Shown here: in pieces, positions 1 to 6,150 of the stretch | How the letters are laid out: the number at the start of each line of letters is the position of its first letter | Numbering within the stretch: the first letter of the stretch is position 1 | Program-made: the position numbers and the translations under genes | Source: Syntrophomonas sp. UBA4807 | GTDB taxonomy: Bacteria > Bacillota > Syntrophomonadia > Syntrophomonadales > Syntrophomonadaceae | Assembly: GCA_002402575.1 (NCBI GenBank) | Contig: DHGD01000086.1 | Span: 1-8,543, forward strand | Length of the DNA stretch: 8,543 nucleotides | Reading direction: 5' to 3' | The notes under the pieces: generated by a model | Seen by the model: the letters and a program-made list of their open reading frames with translations, nothing else | The model's database searches: none | Told to the model about the DNA's origin: nothing

Positions 1-18
1 AGTTATTCACCGCTCATC

Positions 19-47
19 TTGTGATAAAAGACTAATAATGATATAAT
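19..47 (+). promoter_or_regulatory. Sigma-A-type promoter of rplS
   Basis: A TTGTGA hexamer at 19-24 and a perfect TATAAT at 42-47 are separated by 17 bases, the ideal spacing for a housekeeping promoter. Transcription would start near 54, leaving a leader of about 70 bases before rplS. It suggests rplS can be transcribed independently of whatever lies upstream (often trmD in Firmicutes; not visible here). Confidence 0.7.
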
Positions 48-64
48 CACTTTGTTCTATGTAA

Positions 65-111
65 ACAAAGGTGGTCCGCTGCATTGAAATGATAATGTAA
101 GAACACCTTGT
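65..111 (+). promoter_or_regulatory. Hairpin leader upstream of rplS, possibly an L19 autoregulatory leader
   Basis: ACAAAGGTG at 65-73 pairs with CACCTTGT at 104-111, with one bulged A. Inside it CATT (82-85) pairs with AATG (94-97). The outer stem ends just before the AAGGAGG ribosome site (114-120), so it could influence translation of rplS. Firmicutes are known to carry an L19 leader RNA in this position. Assignment to that family is inference from position and foldability, not a model match. Confidence 0.45.
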
Positions 112-127
112 ATAAGGAGGTAAAACC

Positions 128-478
128 GTGCAGGATATCATCAGATCAATTGAGGAAGAACAGATTAAGAAAGAACTTTCTGATTTCCGCCCCGGAGACA
201 CGGTAAAGGTCCATGTCAAGGTCGTGGAAGGCAATCGGGAGAGAATTCAGATCTTTGAAGGTACCGTTTTAAAGATCAGAGGGGCTGGGCTTTCGAGAAC
301 ATTCACCGTACGTCGTATCACCTATGGGGTCGCTGTGGAGAGGACCTTCCTGATTCATTCACCGCGCATCGCCAAAGTGGAGATTACCCGCCGCGGTAAA
401 GTGCGACGCGCCCGGTTATTCTATCTGCGCGGTTTGACCGGCAAGAAAGCCCGTGTTAAAGAAAAACGCAGATTTTAA
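128..478 (+). CDS. rplS: 50S ribosomal protein L19
   Basis: This 116-residue protein matches L19 along its whole length and at the usual family size. Recognisable parts are the N-terminal helix with IRSIEEEQIKK, the FRPGDTVKVHVKVVEGNRER segment, FEGTVLKIRG, the SRTFTVRRITYGVAVERTF core, HSPRIAKVEITRRGKVRRARL, and the basic C-terminus YLRGLTGKKARVKEKRRF. L19 sits at the interface of the 30S and 50S subunits and is part of the large subunit. The GTG start at 128 is chosen because AAGGAGG lies at 114-120 with 7-base spacing and the protein then begins MQDIIRSIEEEQ, as expected. A promoter and hairpin leader precede it and a hairpin follows, so it may be a largely monocistronic unit, with rbgA 77 bases downstream. 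Confidence 0.97.
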   Translation: MQDIIRSIEEEQIKKELSDFRPGDTVKVHVKVVEGNRERIQIFEGTVLKIRGAGLSRTFTVRRITYGVAVERTFLIHSPRIAKVEITRRGKVRRARLFYLRGLTGKKARVKEKRRF

Positions 479-506
479 AGGCAATAGTATATAATGAAGT
501 AACTGG

Positions 507-538
507 AGAGAATACCAACAGGTATTCTCTTTACTTTT
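507..538 (+). terminator. Hairpin between rplS and rbgA, probable intrinsic terminator
   Basis: AGAGAATACC (507-516) pairs perfectly with GGTATTCTCT (521-530) around an AACA loop, giving a 10-bp stem followed by TTACTTTT. The T-rich tail is interrupted, so termination may be partial. The rbgA start lies only 26 bases beyond the stem and no separate promoter is evident between them, so rbgA may depend on read-through. This would lower its expression relative to rplS. Confidence 0.65.
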
Positions 539-555
539 AACCGGGAGGTGGCACA

Positions 556-1389
556 GTGATACAGTGGTTCCCAGGGCACATGGTAAAGGCCCGCCGAGAA
601 ATAGAAGAAAACCTTAAACTGGTGGACGTAGTAATAATGCTCTTAGACGCTCGTGCGCCCATGGCCTGCCGCAACCCGGAACTGGAGAAGATGATCCGCC
701 AGAAAAGCCTCATATTAGTCCTCAATAAAATCGACCTGGCTGAATCAGCCAGTACAGCGCGCAGTAAGAAAATGTTGCAGCGACAGGGTTATAAGGTGGC
801 CTCCATGGACTCGGCCCGTTGCCGGGGCAGCAAACAGGTGCTGGATCTGGTGCGACAGACCTATGCTCCCCAGGCCGAGGCCATGATAAAGAAAGGACGC
901 CGGGTCAGACCGGTGCGGATTATGGTGGTGGGGGTTCCGAATGTCGGCAAATCCACCTTTTTGAATTGCCTGGCGGGGCGTAAAATGGCCCGGGTGGGGG
1001 AAAAACCGGGAGTGACCCGGGGCAAGCAATGGCTCCGGGTCAGGGAAGATATCGAGCTGCTCGACACTCCCGGATTAATGTGGCCTAAAATTGAAGATGA
1101 AAAGCAGGGTTTAAAGTTAGCCTTGTTGAATATAATAGGTGAGAATGCGTACCAGGAATATGACGTCGCCCTTTATCTGCTTGAGTACCTTAAAGAGAAA
1201 TGCCCGGAGATCCTGCAAGAACGCTACCGGGTAAAACATACCGACCAGCCGGCAGAGGATATCATGGCAGCCATAGCTGTTGCCAGAGGCTTTTTGATTA
1301 AAGGGGGCGGAGCAGATCTGGACAAGGTCAGCCGCCTGGTTCTGCAGGAGTACCGTCGCGGCACAATGGGTTCTATCAGCCTGGAGTAA
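556..1389 (+). CDS. rbgA: Ribosome biogenesis GTPase RbgA (YlqF)
   Basis: This 277-residue circularly permuted GTPase is needed in Firmicutes for late maturation of the 50S subunit. The G motifs occur in permuted order: G4 NKID at residues 57-60, then G1 GVPNVGKS at 126-133, a G2-type PGVT ending at Thr154, and G3 DTPG at 170-173. The N-terminus WFPGHMVKARREIEE is the RbgA signature. His8 in this motif corresponds to the histidine implicated in GTP hydrolysis in Bacillus subtilis RbgA. The C-terminal helical region (about 190-277) is of usual length. The GTG start at 556 is set by GGGAGGTGG at 543-551 and by the conserved N-terminus. It follows rplS as in many Firmicutes, but no rnhB follows here; instead there is about 600 bases of non-coding DNA. 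Confidence 0.96.
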   Translation: MIQWFPGHMVKARREIEENLKLVDVVIMLLDARAPMACRNPELEKMIRQKSLILVLNKIDLAESASTARSKKMLQRQGYKVASMDSARCRGSKQVLDLVRQTYAPQAEAMIKKGRRVRPVRIMVVGVPNVGKSTFLNCLAGRKMARVGEKPGVTRGKQWLRVREDIELLDTPGLMWPKIEDEKQGLKLALLNIIGENAYQEYDVALYLLEYLKEKCPEILQERYRVKHTDQPAEDIMAAIAVARGFLIKGGGADLDKVSRLVLQEYRRGTMGSISLE

Positions 1390-1990
1390 GTTGTTGAATT
1401 CTGAGGGGAAGAATCAGCCTAAACTCGATAGTAATGCCGGTCACAAAAGATGTAAAAAATAAATTTACACATGGTAGCAACTGATATATAATATACATTA
1501 ATATAGTTGGGATACAAACAATCCCAAGCACACCTCAGAAAATTAGACCTACTTAGAAATTAATAAGCAAGCCAATATAACACTAATCTTACACCATACT
1601 TTGCAAAGGCCGACATTATGGCTGGTTTATTCAGCGAGAGCCTAGAGCCCCTGCGGATTTTAGTTATCATGTCCATTGTTAACGAGGGGGGGTGAACGGC
1701 AGGCCGTTGTGTCAAACCGGGCCAGTACGGGTTTTGTATCCATCCGTACGTATGCAACTTTCTTTTTGCCAGCTTTCTTTTATATCGTGGAAACAGTATA
1801 ACTATTCTTACACATCACTCACTTCCCGTATAGCGAGTAATGTGCGGGCGATGGGATATCTGTTTGACACCCAGGATTATAACCCTTGAACTATTGCTGT
1901 AACCGATAATTGCCTAAACGGGAATGTGATGCTAAAAGAACCGTCAACCATAGTTGCCGGACTGCTCAAGCATCGGAAGGGGATTATAAT
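1390..1990. other. Gene-poor stretch between rbgA and cobO with possible decayed coding remnants
   Basis: No intact gene is convincing here. The first part (about 1430-1560) is AT-rich and carries a promoter (separate entry). TTGGGAT (1507-1513) pairs with ATCCCAA (1521-1527), and GTACGG (1725-1730) pairs with CCGTAC (1744-1749). Short protein-like plus-strand frames occur at 1567-1692, at about 1688-1798, and at about 1830-2003, the last interrupted by a TGA at 1887. A run of seven G at 1686-1692 lies between the first two, and one G fewer would join them. These could be remnants of a decayed gene, or chance. I recognise no riboswitch: in particular, a standard cobalamin riboswitch core is not apparent even though cobO follows. 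Confidence 0.4.
1464..1492 (+). promoter_or_regulatory. Promoter likely driving the cobO-mutase operon, with overlapping inverted repeat
   Basis: TTTACA (1464-1469) and TATAAT (1487-1492) are separated by exactly 17 bases, close to sigma-A consensus. The -35 hexamer is also the right half of an inverted repeat, TGTAAA-N7-TTTACA, at 1451-1469, which could be an operator. Transcription would begin near 1500, leaving an unusually long leader of about 490 bases before cobO. No better promoter was seen closer to cobO. Confidence 0.6.
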
Positions 1991-2542
1991 ATGCCCATCG
2001 AGGTAAAAGCAGACAACTTAGCCAAACAAGGCCTGATCATGGTATTTACCGGCGACGGCAAGGGCAAAACCACCGCGGCTTTCGGCCAGGCCTTGAGGGC
2101 TGTAGGCCACGGCTACCGGGTGTGCATCATTCAGTTCATGAAAGGCCGGCTTTATGGCGAAGTCCTGGCCATTCAAAAATTTCTCCCCGATATTGATTTG
2201 TACCAATACGGGTTGGACAGCTTTGTGATGCGTGACAAACCGGCGCCGGTAGATGTGGAGTTAGCCAGGCAAGGATTGGAGAAGGCCAAAGAGCTGGTTG
2301 CGAGCAACCGGTATGACATGATCATCCTGGACGAAATCATTGTAGCATTGGACTTCAAGCTGATTCCCGAAAATGAACTCCTGGATTTGCTGGCGGTAAA
2401 ACCAGCGGAGATGGATATCATTCTCACGGGAAGATATGCTGCCCCAAAAATTCTGGAAAAAGCTGATATGGTTAGCGAGGTTAGGGAAATCAAACACCAT
2501 TACAATGCCGGGGTGAGAAATCAAACCGGGATTGAGTATTGA
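1991..2542 (+). CDS. cobO: Corrinoid (cob(I)alamin) adenosyltransferase, CobA/CobO type
   Basis: This 183-residue cytoplasmic enzyme transfers the adenosyl group of ATP to reduced corrinoid, making adenosylcobalamin, the cofactor of the mutase encoded just downstream. Visible motifs are the P-loop GDGKGKTTAA (21-30), KGRLYGE (51-57), the acidic strand IILDEI (111-116), LTGR (145-148), and the characteristic C-terminus with EIKHHYNAG (166-174) and TGIEY (179-183). Size is normal for the CobA/CobO family. The frame stays open upstream to 1910, but ATG 1991 is preferred: GGAAGGGGA lies at 1975-1983, and the family similarity begins with the segment before the P-loop, while the upstream 27 residues look non-homologous. 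It lies 50 bases before the mutase gene with no terminator between, so it is probably the first gene of the mutase operon. Confidence 0.95.
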   Translation: MPIEVKADNLAKQGLIMVFTGDGKGKTTAAFGQALRAVGHGYRVCIIQFMKGRLYGEVLAIQKFLPDIDLYQYGLDSFVMRDKPAPVDVELARQGLEKAKELVASNRYDMIILDEIIVALDFKLIPENELLDLLAVKPAEMDIILTGRYAAPKILEKADMVSEVREIKHHYNAGVRNQTGIEY

Positions 2543-2592
2543 TCCAAGCGAGTTGGATAAGGAGTAATTAAACTAATTTGAGGAGGGGTAAC

Positions 2593-4278
2593 ATGTTATT
2601 TACCCAAGAATTGTTGGACAAATCCAGTCTGTTGCGCAAGAAATGGGAAGATGAAGTAAAACGCGTTGTAGCCAAGAACCCGGATCAGAAGCCTGAGTGG
2701 AGTACCGTTTCTGACCTGGAAATCAAGAGGATCTATGGACCTGAAGACATCGCGGGGATGGATTTTGAAAATGATATCGCCTATCCCGGTCAATACCCAT
2801 TTCTGCGTGGAGTGCAGGCCACCGGCTACAGAGGCAAATACTGGACTTTCCGTATGTTCTCCGGAATGGGGACTGCCGTAACCACCAATGAGAGATGGCA
2901 TTATCTTTTGAATAATGGCCAAACCGGTCTTTCCACCGCGTTTGACTTCCCCACCCTGATGGGATATGACACCGATTCCCCCAAGGCTAAAGGTGAATGC
3001 GGCAAATGCGGCGTAGCCATTGACACTATTGAAGACTTCTTTGACCTGACCAAGGGAATTCCTTTAGGCAAGGTTTCCACTTCCATGACCATCAACCCGC
3101 CCGCCACCATCCTTTGGGCTATGTATTGCGCCACCGCTGATATTCAGGGCATCCCTCTGAACCAGATATCCGGGACCATCCAGAATGATATGCTGAAGGA
3201 ATTCATTGCTCAGAAGACCCTGATGTGCCCGCCGGATCCTTCAGTTAAGCTGATCTCCGACACTATCGAATTCGGAACCAAATACGTTCCCAAGTGGAAC
3301 ACCGTCAGCATCAGCGGCTACCACATCCGTGAAGCAGGCGCGACCGCTGTTCAGGAACTGGCCTTCACCTTGCGCGACGGCATGGAGTATGTTGAAGACG
3401 TTATCAGAAGAAAAGGACTGCACGTTGACAGCTTTGCACCGCGCCTGTCCTTCTTTTTCAACTCCCACATCGACTTCTTTGAAGAAATTGCCAAGATGCG
3501 TGCCGCCAGAAGAATCTGGGCCAAAGGCATGCGGGAACGCTACGGCTCCACCGATGAGAGATCCTGGTGGCTGCGCTTCCACACTCAGACCGCCGGCTGT
3601 TCACTGACCGCACAGCAGCCCTACAACAACGTTGTCCGCACCGCTACCGAAGCTTTGGCCGCTGTTCTCGGCGGGACCCAGTCACTGCACACCAACTCCC
3701 TGGACGAAGTGCTCTGCCTGCCTTCCGACCATGCGGTACAGATCGCGTTGCGCACCCAGCAGATCATAGCCGAGGAAACCGGAGTAGTCAACACCATTGA
3801 CCCGCTGGCAGGTTCCTACTTTGTAGAAGCGCTTACCAACGAAATGGAAGAAAAAGCTTGGGAATACATCCACAAGATAGACGAAATGGGCGGCATGGTG
3901 GCTGCTATCGAAAAAGGCTTCCCGCAGCTGGAGATCTCTGACGCTGCTTACAAGTTCCAGCGCCAGATCGACGCTGCTGAAAAGATTATGATCGGCGTCA
4001 ACAAGTATAATGTTGAGAATGAAGAAGTCGACATCCCCCTGATAGAAATCGACGAAACCGTTGAAAAAGAACAGCTCGAGAGACTGGCTGCTGTAAAGAG
4101 AAGCCGCGACAGCAGGCGAGTCAAAGAGTGCCTGGAAGACATCAAGAAAGCCTGTGAAAAGGGCGACAACGTTATGCCTTATTGCATCGAGGCTGTTAAA
4201 GCCCGCGCCAGTGTTCAGGAAATCTGCGACGTTTATCGGGAAGTTTACGGCGAATACCGTGACCCCGGAATATACTAG
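2593..4278 (+). CDS. icmA: Acyl-CoA mutase large subunit, probable isobutyryl-CoA mutase
   Basis: This 561-residue catalytic TIM-barrel subunit of an adenosylcobalamin-dependent acyl-CoA mutase lacks the C-terminal B12 domain, which is encoded separately downstream. Conserved family segments include YRGKYWTFR (79-87), TGLSTAFDFPTLMGYD (111-126), GTIQNDMLKEF (194-204), ISGYHIREAGATAVQE (240-255) with catalytic Tyr243 and His244, APRLSFFF (282-289), FHTQTAG (329-335) and GGTQSLHTN (360-368). The residues that select substrate are Phe89 and Gln207. Methylmalonyl-CoA mutase has Tyr and Arg there, while isobutyryl-CoA mutase has Phe and Gln. The likely reaction is therefore isobutyryl-CoA to n-butyryl-CoA and back. 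2-Hydroxyisobutyryl-CoA mutase is related but typically has Ile at the first site. ATG 2593 is chosen over TTG 2578 because GAGGAGGGG (2580-2588) sits just upstream. Family assignment is firm; the substrate is inferred. Confidence 0.9.
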   Translation: MLFTQELLDKSSLLRKKWEDEVKRVVAKNPDQKPEWSTVSDLEIKRIYGPEDIAGMDFENDIAYPGQYPFLRGVQATGYRGKYWTFRMFSGMGTAVTTNERWHYLLNNGQTGLSTAFDFPTLMGYDTDSPKAKGECGKCGVAIDTIEDFFDLTKGIPLGKVSTSMTINPPATILWAMYCATADIQGIPLNQISGTIQNDMLKEFIAQKTLMCPPDPSVKLISDTIEFGTKYVPKWNTVSISGYHIREAGATAVQELAFTLRDGMEYVEDVIRRKGLHVDSFAPRLSFFFNSHIDFFEEIAKMRAARRIWAKGMRERYGSTDERSWWLRFHTQTAGCSLTAQQPYNNVVRTATEALAAVLGGTQSLHTNSLDEVLCLPSDHAVQIALRTQQIIAEETGVVNTIDPLAGSYFVEALTNEMEEKAWEYIHKIDEMGGMVAAIEKGFPQLEISDAAYKFQRQIDAAEKIMIGVNKYNVENEEVDIPLIEIDETVEKEQLERLAAVKRSRDSRRVKECLEDIKKACEKGDNVMPYCIEAVKARASVQEICDVYREVYGEYRDPGIY

Positions 4279-4308
4279 AAACTGTAGTTTAGAAGGAGGT
4301 TATTGTTA

Positions 4309-4710
4309 ATGGCTAAGAAGATCCGTATACTGCTCGCTAAACCTGGACTTGATGGACATGACCGCGGAGCCAAGGTTTTGGCCAGATGTTTCCGTGATGC
4401 AGGCTTTGAAGTAATATACACCGGCTGCCACAATACCCCGGAACAGATTGTGAATGCCGCTATACAGGAAGACGTTGATATGGTGGGCCTGAGCTGCCTG
4501 TCCGGCGCCCACACCTATCTGTACCCCGAAGTGGTGAAACAGTTGAGAGACCGCGGAGTAACTGACATTCCCGTAGTTGGCGGCGGAATCATCCCCGATC
4601 GTGATATGCAGCCCTTATATGACGCCGGCTTGAAGGCATTATTCACTCCGGGGGCTACCCTGGACTCCATCGTAGACTGGATCAATACCAACATAGCTGC
4701 TAAGGAGTAG
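4309..4710 (+). CDS. icmB: Acyl-CoA mutase small subunit, cobalamin-binding
   Basis: This 133-residue Rossmann-like B12-binding domain supplies adenosylcobalamin to the large mutase subunit. The base-off/His-on motif DxHxxG is present as DGHDRG (15-20), with His17 as the lower axial cobalt ligand. The second motif SxL is SCL (62-64), followed by the strand PVVGGGIIP (88-96) carrying the glycine-rich third motif. Size is typical for a stand-alone small subunit of isobutyryl-CoA or split methylmalonyl-CoA mutases. ATG 4309 is chosen because AGAAGGAGG (4291-4299) gives 9-base spacing; the TTG at 4303 is too close to it. It lies 30 bases after the large subunit and 4 bases before meaB, so translational coupling with meaB is likely. 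Confidence 0.94.
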   Translation: MAKKIRILLAKPGLDGHDRGAKVLARCFRDAGFEVIYTGCHNTPEQIVNAAIQEDVDMVGLSCLSGAHTYLYPEVVKQLRDRGVTDIPVVGGGIIPDRDMQPLYDAGLKALFTPGATLDSIVDWINTNIAAKE

Positions 4711-4714
4711 AGCC

Positions 4715-5674
4715 ATGGAAGAACTAGGTAAAAGGGCGTTGACGGGAGACATTCGGGCTGTCTCCCGCCTCATCCGCAATATTGAAGACCAGGTCCCGAA
4801 CACTCATGAAGCCATCAAGCACATATTTCCGTTTACGGGCAGGGCACATGTGGTGGGTATTACCGGTGCGCCGGGAGCTGGGAAAAGCACCCTGACCGAC
4901 CAACTGATCTGCAGTATCAGAGCACAGAATAAGACTGTGGGCGTCATGGCGGTTGATCCGAGCAGCCCCTTTACCGGTGGAGCCTTGCTGGGAGACAGAA
5001 TTAGAATGCTCAGGCATGCCGATGATCCCGGCGTATTTGTGCGCAGCCTGGCCACCCGCGGCGCTATGGGAGGCCTTTCCAAGGCGGTGGGGGATGGCAT
5101 CCACGTTCTGGACGTGATGGGCAAAGATGTGATCATTGTGGAGACCGTTGGCGTCGGGCAGCAGGAAGTTGACATTATCAACCACGCTCATACCGTCCTG
5201 GTAGTCTTGGTACCGGGAATGGGAGACGAGGTGCAGGCCATCAAGGCCGGTTTGATGGAGGTTGCTGACATATTCATCATCAACAAGGCGGACCGCGAAG
5301 GAGCGCGCAAGCTCTACAAGGAAACCCTGAGCATGATGGACATGGGCAAATTCCCCAGTGGCTGGAGACCGCCCATCGTTATGGTGGAGAGCAACATGGA
5401 ACCGCACACCTTCGCCAAGAGCGTCGATGAACTGTACGAGAAGATCCAGGAGCACTATGCGTTTCTCAAGGATCGCAATCTCTTGCAGGAAAGAGCTCAG
5501 CTTAAAGTGCAGACTGAGATAAATGATGCCTTGAGGTCAGCTATTCTGGAACCGGTTTTGAACAAGCTCATCGAATCGGGCGAATTTGATGAGATGGTGC
5601 AAAAACTCTTAAAGAAAGAGACCGACCCGTACACTCTGGCAGATGAAGTTGCCGCCAAATACCTGGTCAAGTAA
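4715..5674 (+). CDS. meaB: MeaB/ArgK-family GTPase, acyl-CoA mutase chaperone
   Basis: This 319-residue G3E-class P-loop GTPase gates loading of adenosylcobalamin into the mutase and protects it from, or repairs, oxidative inactivation. Motifs seen are Walker A GAPGAGKST (51-59), DPSSPFTGGALLGDR (81-95), ETVGVGQQEVD (143-153) in place of the usual ETVGVGQSE, and the base-specificity motif NKAD (190-193). The C-terminal helical dimerisation region (about 260-319) is present and length is normal. Its ribosome site AAGGAG (4702-4707) lies inside the end of the small-subunit gene, and the start is only 4 bases beyond that stop, a coupled arrangement. Its placement in the mutase operon indicates it serves this mutase. 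It is not the arginine/ornithine transporter kinase the old name ArgK implies. Confidence 0.95.
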   Translation: MEELGKRALTGDIRAVSRLIRNIEDQVPNTHEAIKHIFPFTGRAHVVGITGAPGAGKSTLTDQLICSIRAQNKTVGVMAVDPSSPFTGGALLGDRIRMLRHADDPGVFVRSLATRGAMGGLSKAVGDGIHVLDVMGKDVIIVETVGVGQQEVDIINHAHTVLVVLVPGMGDEVQAIKAGLMEVADIFIINKADREGARKLYKETLSMMDMGKFPSGWRPPIVMVESNMEPHTFAKSVDELYEKIQEHYAFLKDRNLLQERAQLKVQTEINDALRSAILEPVLNKLIESGEFDEMVQKLLKKETDPYTLADEVAAKYLVK

Positions 5675-5693
5675 TTCTGAGGTATTGAAAACT

Positions 5694-6092
5694 ATGAGCC
5701 AGATTAAAGTACTGCTGGCAATGACCGGTTTGGATCCCAACAATAAGAGAATACGGCTGCTGGCTCGGACGCTTAAAGAGACCAGCGGAGTTGAGGCGCA
5801 TTATTGCGGTATGTACAAAAGCCTGGAGGACACCGCTACGGAAGCGGTAAGGCTGCAGGTTGATTTGGTGGGCTTAAGCATATATACCGGATTGCACCTG
5901 ACCGTATTCCCGGAAATGCGCCGGGCTTTGGACGCTGCCGGAGGTGGCAAGATAGCCATCTTCGGCGAAGGTCTGATCCCGGCGCAGGATGCGGAGGTTT
6001 TGATTAATAATGGCGCCGTAGCGGCCATATTTCCCTCCACGGCGCCGATCCGCAACATTATTGACTGGATGCTACACCGGCCGCCAGGCTGA
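5694..6092 (+). CDS. B12-binding-domain paralogue lacking the cobalamin motifs
   Basis: This 132-residue protein aligns end to end with the small mutase subunit two genes upstream: KVLLAMTGLD versus RILLAKPGLD, VDLVGLS versus VDMVGLS, a GLIP versus GIIP turn, and IIDWM versus IVDWI near the end. The binding motifs are degraded. DxHxxG has become DPNNKR (14-19), so the cobalt-ligating His is Asn16 and the Gly is Arg19. SxL has become SIY (62-64), and GGG has become GEG (91-93). It should keep the fold but probably does not bind cobalamin in the usual base-off/His-on way. A structural, regulatory or cofactor-handover role with the mutase or MeaB is possible but unproven. The frame is open from inside meaB (5643); ATG 5694 is chosen by alignment and a modest TGAGGT ribosome site (5678-5683). 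Confidence 0.85.
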   Translation: MSQIKVLLAMTGLDPNNKRIRLLARTLKETSGVEAHYCGMYKSLEDTATEAVRLQVDLVGLSIYTGLHLTVFPEMRRALDAAGGGKIAIFGEGLIPAQDAEVLINNGAVAAIFPSTAPIRNIIDWMLHRPPG

Positions 6093-6150
6093 TGGGAGTA
6101 ATAAACCAAAGAAAGAAACGGATTTCTGATGACTCCGGGAGGTACCGGGT

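Noticed and set aside
1..54. C-terminal end of trmD upstream of rplS
   Set aside because: All three plus frames stop within about 45 bases and none gives a recognisable TrmD tail.
1864..1897. Second promoter with TTGACA at 1864-1869
   Set aside because: The -35 is perfect but no acceptable -10 occurs at 16-18 bases; TATTGC is 22 bases away.
1910..1990. Upstream extension of cobO by 27 codons
   Set aside because: The extra residues do not resemble the family and there is no ribosome site before 1910, whereas GGAAGGGGA is correctly placed for ATG 1991.
1890..1990. Cobalamin riboswitch before cobO
   Set aside because: GGGAATGTGA at 1920-1929 superficially recalls part of the B12 box, but the rest of the conserved core and the usual AGGAGACCTGCC-like end are absent.
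1842..1990. Group II intron 5' end (GTGCG at 1842)
   Set aside because: GTGCG alone is common. No domain V/VI hairpin and no reverse transcriptase are present, so a remnant cannot be supported.
2593..4278. Annotation of the large subunit as methylmalonyl-CoA mutase
   Set aside because: The Tyr and Arg that bind the substrate carboxylate are replaced by Phe89 and Gln207, so the isobutyryl-type assignment fits better.
4724..5455. Long antisense open frame (243 codons) opposite meaB
   Set aside because: It lies wholly opposite the well-supported meaB gene, has no sensible ribosome site, and its translation (His-rich, low similarity to any fold I know) looks like a shadow of meaB codon usage.
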